A stretch of DNA of 64,000 bases from Nitrososphaeria archaeon (GCA_029775965.1 JARVJU010000009.1:1-64000); one strand, 5' to 3'. Shown: positions 16,713 through 25,995, counted from the stretch's first letter. The notes: generated by a model not told the origin, from the letters alone. Made by a program: numbers and translations.

Positions 16713-17903
16713 TTGAGTTATTATCCGAGACGTAAACTTGTGATGCTTCCTGGACCAACTAATGTCCCCGAAAGGGTATCTGCAGCCATGATGAAGGCAA
16801 TAATAAACCATAGAGGAGACGAATTCAGACCACTTCTTAAATCCATAATGGCAAAGCTACAGCACGTTCTTGAAACAACATCAGATGTTGTAGTTCTGTC
16901 AAGTTCAGGCACCGGAGCAGTCGAAACTGCAGTCAAAAACATAGTCAGGAAAGGAGACGATGTGGTGGTACCTGTATTCGGCGAATTCAGTACCAGGTTG
17001 GCAGAGCAGGCTGAGGAAGAAGGGGCAAACGTAATAAGAGTTAATGAAGAAATGGGTAGAGCGCCTACTCCAGACATGATAGAGGATGCTGCAAGGAGGG
17101 CTAAATCCTTAAAGGCCATACTGCTTGTTTACAACGATACATCCCCAGGCACGACCTACAGATGGTTGAAAGAGGTTTCTGACATAGCTGTAGCTAACGG
17201 AGGATTTATCGTGGCTGATGCTATATCAATAGTTGGAGGTGACGAGTTGCCTCAGGATAAATGGGGGGTAGATATGGTTGTAGGGGCCTCTCAAAAATGC
17301 TTGGCGGCTCCACCCGGCGTAGCATTCGTATCAGTTTCTGAAAGACTGAAAAGATACATAGAAAAGAATCCACCCATAACTTCATACTTTAATATCATGA
17401 AGTATCTGGATTATGGATCAAGAGGAGAAACTCCCTTTACTCCAGCATTACCTCTCTTCTTTGCATTTGATGAAGCGCTATCGATGGTTCTTGAAGAAGG
17501 TATGCAGAGGAGAATAGCAAGGCATAGTATTACAGCTAGTGCATTCTACGATGCTCTTTCAGAAGCAGGTCTGCATCCGTTTGTAGAGCAACAGTTCCGG
17601 TCGAATGTGGTTATAGCTGTAAGACATCTAGAAGGTGTGGATGACATAACATTCAGAAGAATTGTTGAGGATAAATTTGGGGTTATACTTGCAGGTGGTT
17701 TTGGAAAGTTAAAGGGTAAGATATTCAGAATAGGCAATATGGGTGAAGTCAATTCTTATCATGTGCTTGCGACACTCAACGCCATAGGTGGGGCACTAAG
17801 GCTTATGGGAAAGATTGTTGATAGCGAAAAGATGCTTATGACAGCAGAAAACAGGCTGAAGACGCTGGAAAGAAACAATCCCACCATATCCGGGCATATG
17901 TGA
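16713..17903 (+). CDS. Class V aminotransferase (alanine-glyoxylate / serine-pyruvate type)
   Basis: PLP enzyme of fold type I, 396 residues from a TTG start. It begins with the RKLVMLPGPTNVPERV motif characteristic of the AGAT/SPT subgroup. It also has SSSGTGAVETAVKNIV near residue 65, VADAISIVGGDE near residue 170 and the PLP lysine in VVGASQKCLAAPPGVAF near residue 195. Substrates in this group are serine or alanine with glyoxylate or pyruvate; which pair applies cannot be read from the sequence. It lies 24 bases after nadM and may share its transcript. Confidence 0.9.
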   Translation: MSYYPRRKLVMLPGPTNVPERVSAAMMKAIINHRGDEFRPLLKSIMAKLQHVLETTSDVVVLSSSGTGAVETAVKNIVRKGDDVVVPVFGEFSTRLAEQAEEEGANVIRVNEEMGRAPTPDMIEDAARRAKSLKAILLVYNDTSPGTTYRWLKEVSDIAVANGGFIVADAISIVGGDELPQDKWGVDMVVGASQKCLAAPPGVAFVSVSERLKRYIEKNPPITSYFNIMKYLDYGSRGETPFTPALPLFFAFDEALSMVLEEGMQRRIARHSITASAFYDALSEAGLHPFVEQQFRSNVVIAVRHLEGVDDITFRRIVEDKFGVILAGGFGKLKGKIFRIGNMGEVNSYHVLATLNAIGGALRLMGKIVDSEKMLMTAENRLKTLERNNPTISGHM

Positions 17904-18057
17904 GCTTCATCAACACAGATATCAAGGCTGAAAACTCTGGGGTGTTCCTTGCACACTAGGTAAAGCAATTTCAGCCTGATGTTTGTTTTACAAGAGGACT
18001 TGTTTTATTTCACTTGATATGAGGTAGAATTGTTCCATGATATTTATCTGCAGCTCA

Positions 18058-18212
18058 ATGGCTACGTAGCAGAGCTACCATAATCATTCTTGCATTTTTA
18101 GCACAGCATCAGGAGGCTGACTACATCATTACCAATGATGCGAGATGAAAAGAGCTGAGAGAAGACTAAACAGCTAGGAATATCATTCATCCGATATTTG
18201 CGGATGGTATAG
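18058..18212 (+). pseudogene. Broken PIN-domain (VapC-like) fragment
   Basis: The gap between the aminotransferase and CBS genes (17904-18269) contains a reading segment ILAFLAQHQEADYIITNDAR ending in a stop at 18146. The next frame continues DEKS, a stop, then EKTKQLGISFIRYLRMV. Together these match the C-terminal half of a PIN domain, in which the acidic residue in TND is a metal ligand, interrupted by one frameshift and one stop. The N-terminal half is not recognisable in 17904-18057. No antitoxin gene is seen. Confidence 0.4.
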
Positions 18213-18269
18213 AGGTAGGACTTGAACAATTAAACGCATATCATCGAGCTAGTGAATAACAAATGCAAA

Positions 18270-18701
18270 TCAGGGCTGAAAATCAGGTGGCCTATACCTA
18301 GCAAGAACCATTTCCTTAAGAGTAGTTACCAGATCATAGCTTGATGCCACTATATCTGTCTGGGTAACTATCCCTACCAACCTTCCATCTTCTACTACCG
18401 GTAGCTTTTTGATATGTCTTTCAGCCATTAACTTTGCAGCCTCTTCAACCCTTGCATCAGGACCTATTACAACAAGAGGTTTTGACATCGCTTTTACCAC
18501 CTGAGTTGTGTTTGGATCCATATTCCTTGCAATAGATCTCGAAACATCACCTTCCGTAAGTATACCTACCAGCTCGCCATCGCTCATAACAACAAGAGAT
18601 CCTATACCGAAACGGGCCATTGCACCTGCAGCTTCGTAAACTGTCGCTTTGGAGCTTATGGTCTTTACTTCTCTGCTCATAATGTCTTTGACATATATCA
18701 T
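18270..18701 (-). CDS. Tandem CBS-domain protein
   Basis: A 143-residue protein made of two CBS motifs only. The first is VKDIMSREVKTISSKATVYE to LVGILTEGDVSRSI (residues about 4-58). The second is AMSKPLVVIGPDARVEEAAK to LVGIVTQTDIVASS (about 72-126). Stand-alone CBS pairs bind adenosine nucleotides and regulate partner enzymes or transporters. It lies just downstream of the acyl-CoA cluster on the same strand, with 54 bases between, so a regulatory link is possible but not shown. Confidence 0.92.
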   Translation of the reverse strand: MIYVKDIMSREVKTISSKATVYEAAGAMARFGIGSLVVMSDGELVGILTEGDVSRSIARNMDPNTTQVVKAMSKPLVVIGPDARVEEAAKLMAERHIKKLPVVEDGRLVGIVTQTDIVASSYDLVTTLKEMVLARYRPPDFQP

Positions 18702-18755
18702 TTCGCATCTATATTCCTATAACAGAGATGTATCTTATTTACATTGCCAAGATAT

Positions 18756-19154
18756 TCATCCTAAAAGCCTAAAGAATGGATAGTTTCTTCCCCTTGCTTC
18801 GGAAAAGTAGACCTGAACCTCATTCCCTATATCTACATTCTTTCCCTCGACATTGCTGTACATCCGGAACCCTTCGTTCATTTCAATTATGGCGTATATC
18901 AGCTGCCCCTCTTTTCTATTTATCCTCGTGTAAGAAAAGATTACTCCTTTGCCTGTGCTCGTGCACAACCTTAGCTGTTTGGAATGGCATTTCGGACATA
19001 AACTTCTTGGATAATAGAATTTATTTCCACAAGCTTCACAACATATGTATGGGAGAGATCCTTTATCAAATGACATGTAGTAGAAATCCACGATCTCTTT
19101 CAGGTTCATTCCCTTACACCCAAGATCAATGATACGGAATGGCTCCTGTTCCAT
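18756..19154 (-). CDS. DUF35 zinc-ribbon/OB-fold acyl-CoA-associated protein
   Basis: A 132-residue protein with an N-terminal helix-rich region, a rubredoxin-like zinc ribbon (CCEACG at about residues 37-42 and CPKC near 53) and a C-terminal OB fold. DUF35 proteins act as obligate partners of thiolase-fold enzymes, either passing CoA intermediates, as in the archaeal thiolase/HMG-CoA synthase complex, or supporting retro-aldolases such as bacterial Ltp2-type enzymes. Its start lies within the end of the thiolase-like gene (49-base overlap), which strongly suggests a two-subunit complex. Confidence 0.88.
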   Translation of the reverse strand: MEQEPFRIIDLGCKGMNLKEIVDFYYMSFDKGSLPYICCEACGNKFYYPRSLCPKCHSKQLRLCTSTGKGVIFSYTRINRKEGQLIYAIIEMNEGFRMYSNVEGKNVDIGNEVQVYFSEARGRNYPFFRLLG

Positions 19155-20263
19155 CCTCCTATTCCATTCAAAAAGATCTTCTTTGCACCATCAACTTGGT
19201 GCCCCTGAGCCATAGAGTTGAGCTGAAGCAATGCTTCATGTAGAATTATACCACCGCTCATATAAGCAGGCTGACCACAATTGAGGCTTCCACCTCCTGT
19301 GTTGATAGGCACTTCTCCCTTGTATGAGATATCTTTATCTTCAACAAACTTGGCCACCTTTCCTTTCTCAACGAGTCCTATATCCTCTATCTGCAGCATA
19401 ACTGTTATCGTGAAAGAGTCATACAGCTCAAAGGCATCAACTTTGGATAAATCGTAGGCCATTTCTCTCGAACTTTCCACAGCTGGAGTTTGTACAATAT
19501 CCTGTAATTCTGGAGGCATTGCCTGCCAGTGAGCTTCGCCATATCCCAGTATGTCAAGTTTATACAACGGAGAATTTCTTTTACTTACAACAAAACAATG
19601 AAACCCGTCTACAGGATAAACTATTTCAAGGAGATGTAGCGGTTCCGATATTAAAGGAGAAGACAAAACATCTTTTACTGACAGATCATTTTTATAGAGC
19701 GCATATGGATTATTCTTTGCATTATATCTCTGCTTGACTGCCAATTCAGCTCTTGACTCGTCTGAAGTACCGTAGAGCTTGGCATGTCGCATCGCAACCA
19801 GAGCGTAGTCTGAAACAGGATTCATATCTCCGTATATCCTGTAAAAGTCGTCAAAAGGTGTCAACGAAACATCATTGGTATACCTGTCAAGAGAATCGAC
19901 CGTTAACCCTTTGCTTCTTATGCCAGATGCCTTGCCCCCTATTATGCACAATACAGTATCAGCTTCCCCAGCTTTTACAGCTTTGTATGCTCTGTAGACC
20001 ATAGCCAGGGCTGAGGCTCCTCCGAAATCTATAGTATCTATGAATCTAGCTTTGATCCCCAGATATTGTCTTACCTGATTGGTAAAGAAATGAAGATGAA
20101 CTTTTTCATCAAACGTTCCAGGAAGGTACGTAGCGAGAAGACCGTCCACATCGTTGTAGGAAAGATTAGCCATCTCCAGTGCTTTTGATACAGCTTCTTC
20201 CATAAGCTCAAAAGTGCTTCCGGGATAGCTTTTGTATACACAACTCGAGAAGCCAGATATCAT
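19106..20263 (-). CDS. Thiolase-fold protein lacking the nucleophilic Cys
   Basis: A 385-residue member of the thiolase/SCP-x family. The usual ACASG segment is replaced by IDFGGASAL (residues 78-86), so the acyl-accepting Cys corresponds to Phe80. The usual GHPxGATG is replaced by CGQPAYMSGG, so the catalytic His is Gln. The GGGSLNCGQP and NGIGGWNRSH loops otherwise keep the fold. It is paired with a DUF35 gene downstream and an acyl-CoA ligase one base upstream. Loss of both residues argues against thiolysis; DUF35-linked retro-aldolases of the Ltp2 type also lack them. Function is inferred only. Confidence 0.85.
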   Translation of the reverse strand: MISGFSSCVYKSYPGSTFELMEEAVSKALEMANLSYNDVDGLLATYLPGTFDEKVHLHFFTNQVRQYLGIKARFIDTIDFGGASALAMVYRAYKAVKAGEADTVLCIIGGKASGIRSKGLTVDSLDRYTNDVSLTPFDDFYRIYGDMNPVSDYALVAMRHAKLYGTSDESRAELAVKQRYNAKNNPYALYKNDLSVKDVLSSPLISEPLHLLEIVYPVDGFHCFVVSKRNSPLYKLDILGYGEAHWQAMPPELQDIVQTPAVESSREMAYDLSKVDAFELYDSFTITVMLQIEDIGLVEKGKVAKFVEDKDISYKGEVPINTGGGSLNCGQPAYMSGGIILHEALLQLNSMAQGHQVDGAKKIFLNGIGGWNRSHSVSLILGVRE

Positions 20264-21814
20264 TTAATAATCCTCTTTGAATGCTCGTCTCATAATCTTA
20301 CCGCTTGCTGTCTTCTTAATCTCAGGTACAAACTCTATTATTCTAGGAACCTTATACGCTGCAAGCCTCTTTCGTGCGAACTCTATTATAGACCTCTTCG
20401 TTTCCTCTTCAGCAGAAAAGCCATCCTTCAGCCTTATGTATGCCTTTACAGTCTCTCCCCTGTATTCATCAGGTACGCCTACAACTGCGGCTTCCAGAAC
20501 AGCTGGATGATCATACATCACTTCTTCAACCTCTCTAGGCCAGACTTTGAATCCAGAGGCATCGATAATATCCTTCTTTCTGTCTATTATGAATACGAAA
20601 TCATCTTTAATCTTTGCTACATCACCAGTCAGCAGCCATCCATCAACTATTGTCTTTGCCGTTGCTTCTGGTTTGTTCAAATATTCTTTTATGACCTGTG
20701 GGCCTCTCACAGCTATTTCACCAACCTGTGATCCGTCAACAATTTTAACCCTAGTATTTGTCACAGGTACACCAGAACTGACAACTTTGCTTTCTTCGTC
20801 GTAAGGCATTTCTCCGTCATAAGGGTACGGCCAAACTGTTGCTGGTGAAGTTGTCTCTGTCAGACCCCAAGCAACGTAAATCCACTGGCCCGTAATTTTT
20901 TTCCATCTTTCTTCCAGCGCTTTCGGTACAGGCATCCCTCCTGACGACCACATTCTCATGCTTGAGAGATCAATCCTCTCTATGCCTGGCACATTTAGCA
21001 TTGCCAGATAAGCAGTCGCTGCAGCCATAGTTACGGTTGTCCTCTTCCTTTCGACTGTTTTAAGTGCAAATTCCGGGTCAAATCTGTATGATACAGCTAT
21101 TGATGCTCCTGACAGAATAGCGGTTGCAATATGAAAGACCAAGCCTGTAATGTGGAAGAATGGAGCTATTCCTAATATTTTATCTTCCTTTGAAAATCTG
21201 AACCATCTTTTGTAGATGCTTGAGCTGCTGTAAAGGTTTCTATGACTTATAACTGCACCTTTTGGATCACCAGTTGTGCCAGACGTGTATACTATCATAG
21301 CAGTGTCATCTGGGGATAATGTCGCATCTTTGCACCTCTCTTCTGAATCTGTCTGAAATTCAAGATCATCATTGCAGTCAATAACACCCCATTTTGTAGC
21401 AAGGTAATCCGGAATCTTCCCTAGACTGTTGGAATTCGTCTTCATTACACTAACAGACTTTCCCTTTGCAGCAGTCTTCAGCGCCTCATATGTTTCGCAC
21501 ATAGAAACCACAAGCTTGACATTCGCATCGTCAAGATAATATTCTATCTCTCTAGGCGTGTACATGGGGTTTAGGGGCAAAACTATTGCACCCAACTTCC
21601 ATATTGCGTATTCCAGTATTACAAACTGCGGTATATTCTGCATTGATAGTGCAACTACGTCCCCCTTTCTAACATAGCTTGATAGCTGAGCTGCAATTGA
21701 ATTGACATACTTATAGAGGGTGAAATAAGTTATGCTTGTATCGAAGTATTCAAGTGCAACATCTGTCGGAAATTTTTGCACTGTTTCTTTAAGCACCTGT
21801 GTCTGAGTCTTCAA
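20264..21814 (-). CDS. AMP-forming acyl-CoA synthetase (ANL superfamily)
   Basis: A 516-residue ligase that activates a carboxylic acid to its acyl-CoA through an acyl-AMP. The AMP-binding P-loop is YTSGTTGDPKGAVIS (about residues 176-190), with the A5-type motif AWGLTETTSP, the A8 hinge region LTGDVAKIKDDFVFIIDRKKDIID, and the C-terminal catalytic Lys in TASGKIMRR. No signal or membrane segment is seen. It overlaps the SDR gene by 4 bases and is followed at once by the thiolase-like gene. Chain length of the substrate is not predictable; a paralogue is encoded at 60928. Confidence 0.92.
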   Translation of the reverse strand: MKTQTQVLKETVQKFPTDVALEYFDTSITYFTLYKYVNSIAAQLSSYVRKGDVVALSMQNIPQFVILEYAIWKLGAIVLPLNPMYTPREIEYYLDDANVKLVVSMCETYEALKTAAKGKSVSVMKTNSNSLGKIPDYLATKWGVIDCNDDLEFQTDSEERCKDATLSPDDTAMIVYTSGTTGDPKGAVISHRNLYSSSSIYKRWFRFSKEDKILGIAPFFHITGLVFHIATAILSGASIAVSYRFDPEFALKTVERKRTTVTMAAATAYLAMLNVPGIERIDLSSMRMWSSGGMPVPKALEERWKKITGQWIYVAWGLTETTSPATVWPYPYDGEMPYDEESKVVSSGVPVTNTRVKIVDGSQVGEIAVRGPQVIKEYLNKPEATAKTIVDGWLLTGDVAKIKDDFVFIIDRKKDIIDASGFKVWPREVEEVMYDHPAVLEAAVVGVPDEYRGETVKAYIRLKDGFSAEEETKRSIIEFARKRLAAYKVPRIIEFVPEIKKTASGKIMRRAFKEDY

Positions 21815-22551
21815 ATCGTCATCCCTCCTGAGATATTTATCACTTCACCAGTGACATAGGATGCTTCTTCTGAAACAAGCAGGCTGACAAAATTAGCAAC
21901 ATCCTCAGGTAATCCTATTCTTCTCATTGGAATTCTATCGAGAAATTTCTGCCTTATATTCTCCGGAACCGCTCTTGTCATTGGGGTATCTATGAATCCT
22001 GGACATACTGCATTGACTGTTATGTTGTACCTAGCAAGTTCCTTGGAAAGTGTTTTTGTAAAGCCAATCACTCCTGCTTTCGCTGCAGAGTAATTCGCCT
22101 GCCCAACATTGCCAAGCCAGCTCATTGAAGATACATTAACTATTCTTCCATGATTCACTTTGATCATTCCAGGAACAACCTGCTTTGTGCAGTTGAATAC
22201 GCTGTAAAGGTCTACTTTTATCACTTCATCCCATTGCTGCTCAGTCATATTCACAAAAAGCGCATCTCTATTTATGCCTGCGTTATTTACAAGTATATCC
22301 ACATGATCACATTCCATAGCTGACAGAACATTTCTGTAGAAATTGCTACATGAGTTATAGTCCTTAACATCAACAACAAATCCTTCAAGCTTTGAACCTG
22401 TCTGCTCTGAAATCTGCTTTCCTACTTCAACTACTGCAGGGTCTATATCTCCTAAAGCTACATGTATCCCTTTTGTAGCCAGTTTGTTAGCTATAGCTCT
22501 ACCTATTCCTCTAGCAGAGCCTGTAACTATTGCAACATTTTTCTCTTGCAT
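21811..22551 (-). CDS. SDR-family 3-oxoacyl (acetoacetyl-CoA type) reductase
   Basis: Classical short-chain dehydrogenase of 246 residues. The cofactor motif is VTGSARGIGRAIANKLA (residues 9-25), with NNAGINRDALF near residue 87 and the catalytic Ser, Tyr and Lys in SSMSWLGNVGQANYSAAKAG. The C-terminus is ASYVTGEVINISGGMTI. The NNAGINRD and NVGQANYSAAKAG segments resemble PhaB/FabG reductases acting on 3-oxoacyl thioesters. It is the first gene of acyl-CoA cluster 1 and overlaps the ligase gene by 4 bases. The reaction could run in the oxidative direction in this catabolic setting. Confidence 0.88.
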   Translation of the reverse strand: MQEKNVAIVTGSARGIGRAIANKLATKGIHVALGDIDPAVVEVGKQISEQTGSKLEGFVVDVKDYNSCSNFYRNVLSAMECDHVDILVNNAGINRDALFVNMTEQQWDEVIKVDLYSVFNCTKQVVPGMIKVNHGRIVNVSSMSWLGNVGQANYSAAKAGVIGFTKTLSKELARYNITVNAVCPGFIDTPMTRAVPENIRQKFLDRIPMRRIGLPEDVANFVSLLVSEEASYVTGEVINISGGMTI

Positions 22552-22617
22552 GCAGAAGTGTTTGCCTCTACTATGTTAAATGCTTTAGGAATATATTGAT
22601 GTTAGTTAATTCTGCTT

Positions 22618-23931
22618 TTACTTTACCTGTACGTCAGCCTTCTGAGTTATCTCCTTTACTATACCTGCAGCTACTGTTCTTCCTGAATCCCTTAAAGCAA
22701 ACCTCCCTAGCTCCGGGAAATCCTTGTAGGTCTCTATACATATAGGCTTTACAGGTTTTATCTTAACTATAGCAGCATCTCCTGTTTTGAGGCTCTTTGG
22801 TTTATCCTCGACAACCTGGCCACTCCTTGGATCTATCTTTGAAACCAGTTCGCTTATAGTTGCAGCAGCCTGTGAAGTATGTGCGTGAAGGACTGGTGTA
22901 TATCCAGCTGCTATAGCTGTGGGGTGATACACCACTATAATCTGTGCCAGAAACTCTTTTACAACTGTAGGCGGTGAACTTACAGGTCCTACCACATCTC
23001 CTCTTTTGATATCTGTCTTTGCAACCCCCCTGAGGTTGAAGCCTATATTATCACCTGGTATTGCCTGCTGCATAGGTGTATGATGTGTCTCTATCGATTT
23101 GACTTCTCCCTTTACGCCTGCAGGCATCACAACAACAGTGTCCCCCACCTTTAGTACACCTGTTTCAACCCTACCGACAGGCACAGTACCTACTCCTGTT
23201 ATTGTATATACATCCTGTACCGGAAGCCTCAATGGCTTATCAAGCGGCTTTGCAGGCTCTTGTAAAAGGTCCAAAGCTTCATAGAGAGTTGGCCCCTTGT
23301 ACCATGGAGTGTTACTTGATTTATCTGTTAGATTATCCCCCTTCCATCCAGAAACAGGTATGAAGTTGATGGTTTCAGGTTTGTAACCTACAAGTCTGAG
23401 TAGCTTTGCTGTTTCTTCTTTAGCCTTTTCAAAGGATTGCTGGGAATAGGGTGGGTTAAATGTGTCTATCTTATTTATAAGGACTACTATCTGATTAACC
23501 CCAAGCGTCTTCAACAGGAAAGCATGCTCTCTTGTTTGACCGCCTTCGGATAGACCTGCTTCTAACTCTCCCTCCTTACCTGAAACTACTAATACCGCAG
23601 CATCAGCTTCACTTGCCCCAGTTATCATATTCTTTACGAAGTCTCTATGACCTGGGGCATCGATAAGAGTCCAAGAATACTTCTTGGTCTCAAACTTCTG
23701 GAAAGCAAGATCAACTGTGATACCTCTCTCCCTTTCTTCCTTAAGCTGGTCAAGAACCCAGGCATACTTGAAGGTATCACCCTTACCTGTCTGTTCTGAC
23801 TGCTTTGCATACTCTTCAATAAGCCTCTCATCCACAACTCCTAGATTAAACAGGAAATGCCCCATGGTGGTGGACTTCCCATGGTCTATGTGACCTGTTA
23901 TCACAAGGTTCATGTGTGGTTTATCAGGCAT
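22618..23931 (-). CDS. tuf: Translation elongation factor 1 alpha
   Basis: GTPase delivering aminoacyl-tRNA to the ribosome. The 437-residue protein has the P-loop GHIDHGKST (residues about 13-21), switch II DAPGHRDFVKNMITGASEAD, NKID and the C-terminal beta-barrel domains ending in GRFALRDSGRTVAAGIV. It ends the rpo/ribosomal block but is separated from rps7 by 140 bases containing its own TATA-like element (CCTTAAATAA). In many archaea rps10 follows directly; here an SDR gene follows instead. Confidence 0.97.
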   Translation of the reverse strand: MPDKPHMNLVITGHIDHGKSTTMGHFLFNLGVVDERLIEEYAKQSEQTGKGDTFKYAWVLDQLKEERERGITVDLAFQKFETKKYSWTLIDAPGHRDFVKNMITGASEADAAVLVVSGKEGELEAGLSEGGQTREHAFLLKTLGVNQIVVLINKIDTFNPPYSQQSFEKAKEETAKLLRLVGYKPETINFIPVSGWKGDNLTDKSSNTPWYKGPTLYEALDLLQEPAKPLDKPLRLPVQDVYTITGVGTVPVGRVETGVLKVGDTVVVMPAGVKGEVKSIETHHTPMQQAIPGDNIGFNLRGVAKTDIKRGDVVGPVSSPPTVVKEFLAQIIVVYHPTAIAAGYTPVLHAHTSQAAATISELVSKIDPRSGQVVEDKPKSLKTGDAAIVKIKPVKPICIETYKDFPELGRFALRDSGRTVAAGIVKEITQKADVQVK

Positions 23932-24071
23932 TCGAAAGCACCTAACTGCGATTGGGTCGATGAATACGTTATTTAAGGTTTAACAGAATACTAGAATATA
24001 TTTTTCTTATCCACAGTTTGCAATTCAAGCCTTTGCATATTGCAACGCATTTGAGCAATTGCTATGGCAAT

Positions 24072-24665
24072 CTACCTGCTCGCTAGGGCCATTCTTTCCT
24101 GCTCTGTCTTTTTCTTTATTGAAGCGCTTGCTGGGTCGTTCTGTGCTGCAGCTATAAGCTCATCAGCTAATACTTCTTCTATTCCCTTAGGGGTTGAAAA
24201 GGAGGCTTCTCTTACAGCTTCTGATATGAATCTCAAGGCTAGGTCGACCCTTCTCTGTGGCGAAACATCAACAGATACATGGTATACTACTCCTCCATAG
24301 CTTATTCTTGTTGTGTCTTCATTCGGACTCGCGTTTTCTACCGCTTTTACAAGTATTTGGACAGGATTTTTGCCTGTCTTCAGGTATACAATATCAAACG
24401 CTGTCTTTACTATCTTAATAGCCTTCTGTTTCTTTCCTCCCATTCTTCCTGTATTCTTGGCATATTTCTTGCCGAAATGCATTATACTATTTACCAGTCT
24501 CTCAACCAAGTTCACTTTGGACTTTCCAAACTTACTGTGCTCGTGCCTTCCAAAAGTATGGGGGATTACTGTAGGGTCAAGGTTTATCACACTCTTAAGA
24601 CCTGAGTCTTCTACATTAACCTCATCCATATCCCACTTGCCAAACAGAAGTATTTTTTCTGACAA
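24072..24665 (-). CDS. rps7: 30S ribosomal protein S7 (uS7)
   Basis: Primary 16S rRNA-binding protein of the 30S head. Core motifs are VERLVNSIMHFGKKYAKNTG, a KTGKNPVQILVKAVENASPN segment and GGVVYHVSVDVSPQRRVDLA. The frame is open upstream, but TTG 24665 (MSEKILLFGKW) gives a normal 197-residue protein, lies 7 bases after a GAGGTGA ribosome-binding site, and just follows the rps12 stop, so I chose it. It is co-transcribed with rps12. Confidence 0.95.
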   Translation of the reverse strand: MSEKILLFGKWDMDEVNVEDSGLKSVINLDPTVIPHTFGRHEHSKFGKSKVNLVERLVNSIMHFGKKYAKNTGRMGGKKQKAIKIVKTAFDIVYLKTGKNPVQILVKAVENASPNEDTTRISYGGVVYHVSVDVSPQRRVDLALRFISEAVREASFSTPKGIEEVLADELIAAAQNDPASASIKKKTEQERMALASR

Positions 24666-24669
24666 AGTA

Positions 24670-25110
24670 TCACCTCTTTGGCTTTTCTTTCTTACCCAGC
24701 ACAAGCATGTTCAAGGATACACCGTTAACCATGGATACCTGCCATCTTACTCCAGGTATATCACCCATTGCTCTCCCTTGTGAGCCGCCTATACCCTCTA
24801 CAACAACTTCATCGTGCTCATCAACATAGTTAAGCGCTCCATCGCCGGGCAAAAACGCTGTTATCTGCTTGCCGTTCTTTACAAGCTGTATCCTGACACA
24901 TTTCCTTATGGCAGAGTTAGGCTGCTTTGATTCTACGCCGACCTTTTCAAGTACTATGCCCTTTGCCTGGGGGGATCCTTCCAGAGGGTCTGCCTTTTCA
25001 TCAAGAGCCAGAAGACGTCTCTTATAGTACTTATCAGACCACCTGAACCTTTGCCTTTTTAGCCTTAGCTTCCTCGCAGCGAATTCACCCCTAGGCGATT
25101 TATGCGACAT
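24670..25110 (-). CDS. rps12: 30S ribosomal protein S12 (uS12)
   Basis: Decoding-centre protein. The sequence includes [20 protein letters not shown] at the start, the loop [15 protein letters not shown] near residue 62, and [20 protein letters not shown]. Four extra codons are open upstream to 25122, but ATG 25110 ([10 protein letters not shown]) matches the archaeal family start. The product is 146 residues. The stop overlaps the Shine-Dalgarno region of rps7. The gene belongs to the conserved nusA-rps12-rps7 run. Confidence 0.95.
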   Translation of the reverse strand: MSHKSPRGEFAARKLRLKRQRFRWSDKYYKRRLLALDEKADPLEGSPQAKGIVLEKVGVESKQPNSAIRKCVRIQLVKNGKQITAFLPGDGALNYVDEHDEVVVEGIGGSQGRAMGDIPGVRWQVSMVNGVSLNMLVLGKKEKPKR

Positions 25111-25180
25111 AGCACTAATCATCAGACGCCTTGCTGAGCTATCTTTTAAGATTTAGGTTGAGTTTATGTTTGTATTAATA

Positions 25181-25624
25181 TCATTGGGTTACTATGTGTA
25201 TGTGCTGAATGTCAAAGTATCTTTGTGCAAGTATACGCGCTCTCTCAGCATTCCTCCCCCCTTTACCCAACACTGCGCCCTTATTTTTTGCAGATGTTTG
25301 TACTATAGCAACTTTTTGCCCATCCGCTCTCGTGTTTATTTTAACGTCTATTACATTTCTGCTGCCCAGAGCGTTCTTTATGAATTCTGCAGCACTGTCA
25401 GAATACTCAACAAGCTCAACAGGTTTACCAACGATCCTCTCCAGGTTTATTATCGTTCGTCCCTCCTTTCCTATGGCAAGACCCATCAAACCTTTATCCA
25501 CAACAAAGATTATTCTTCCAGCTTGCTGGTCTATTATACAGTCTCTCGAATTGACCCCTGTCACATTCTGAAATACTGACATGAGTCCCAGCTCCTCTTC
25601 TGTCAGGCGAATTTCTGTTGGCAA
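25181..25624 (-). CDS. nusA: NusA-like KH-domain transcription factor
   Basis: Archaeal NusA of 147 residues consists of two KH domains without the S1 and N-terminal parts of bacterial NusA. The GxxG loops are visible in GLAIGKEGRTII (about residues 47-58) and AVLGKGGRNAERAR (near residue 117). It sits between rpl30e and rps12, as in most archaea, and is thought to act in transcription elongation or termination and to bind RNA. Spacing to both neighbours is 55-70 bases. Confidence 0.93.
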   Translation of the reverse strand: MPTEIRLTEEELGLMSVFQNVTGVNSRDCIIDQQAGRIIFVVDKGLMGLAIGKEGRTIINLERIVGKPVELVEYSDSAAEFIKNALGSRNVIDVKINTRADGQKVAIVQTSAKNKGAVLGKGGRNAERARILAQRYFDIQHIHIVTQ

Positions 25625-25679
25625 TACTTGCTACCCTTTTAGTTGGCTACCTTATCGTATGGTAGGCTTTTTTAAATCT

Positions 25680-25994
25680 TTAGGTCGCTCCAGCCATTTT
25701 AAGAAGCCTCTCTATATCAGCGTCTCCAGCTGACCTTATTGCTAACGATTTGATTGGAAATGCCTTACCAGATATGTTACCCAGCCTTATGGATGTTTCA
25801 TCAAAAGTTACAATGGGTACGTTAGCACTCTTTGCAGCATCCACTATCGCTTTCCTTTCGTGGCTAGTTAATGATGAGCTAAGAATTATGAGTTTTGCTC
25901 CCTTTATAGCTTTTAACGTTTCTTTTACCCCAAAAGAAATTCTTCCTGTCTTTGCAGCTGTTTTAAGTATCGGTTCCAAGAGTCTTGGCTCCAC
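25680..25994 (-). CDS. rpl30e: 50S ribosomal protein L30e (eL30)
   Basis: L7Ae-superfamily RNA-binding ribosomal protein of 104 residues. The pattern is LKTAAKTGRISFGVKETLKA, then LIILSSSLTSHERKAIVDAA, then NVPIVTFDETSIRLGNISGK. It starts one base after the rpoA stop, in the conserved archaeal order rpoA-rpl30e-nusA-rps12-rps7. The assignment is firm from both sequence and context. Confidence 0.93.
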   Translation of the reverse strand: MEPRLLEPILKTAAKTGRISFGVKETLKAIKGAKLIILSSSLTSHERKAIVDAAKSANVPIVTFDETSIRLGNISGKAFPIKSLAIRSAGDADIERLLKMAGAT

Positions 25995-25995
25995 T

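Noticed and set aside
25166-25579. 137-codon plus-strand frame opposite nusA
   Set aside because: Shadow of a strongly conserved gene.
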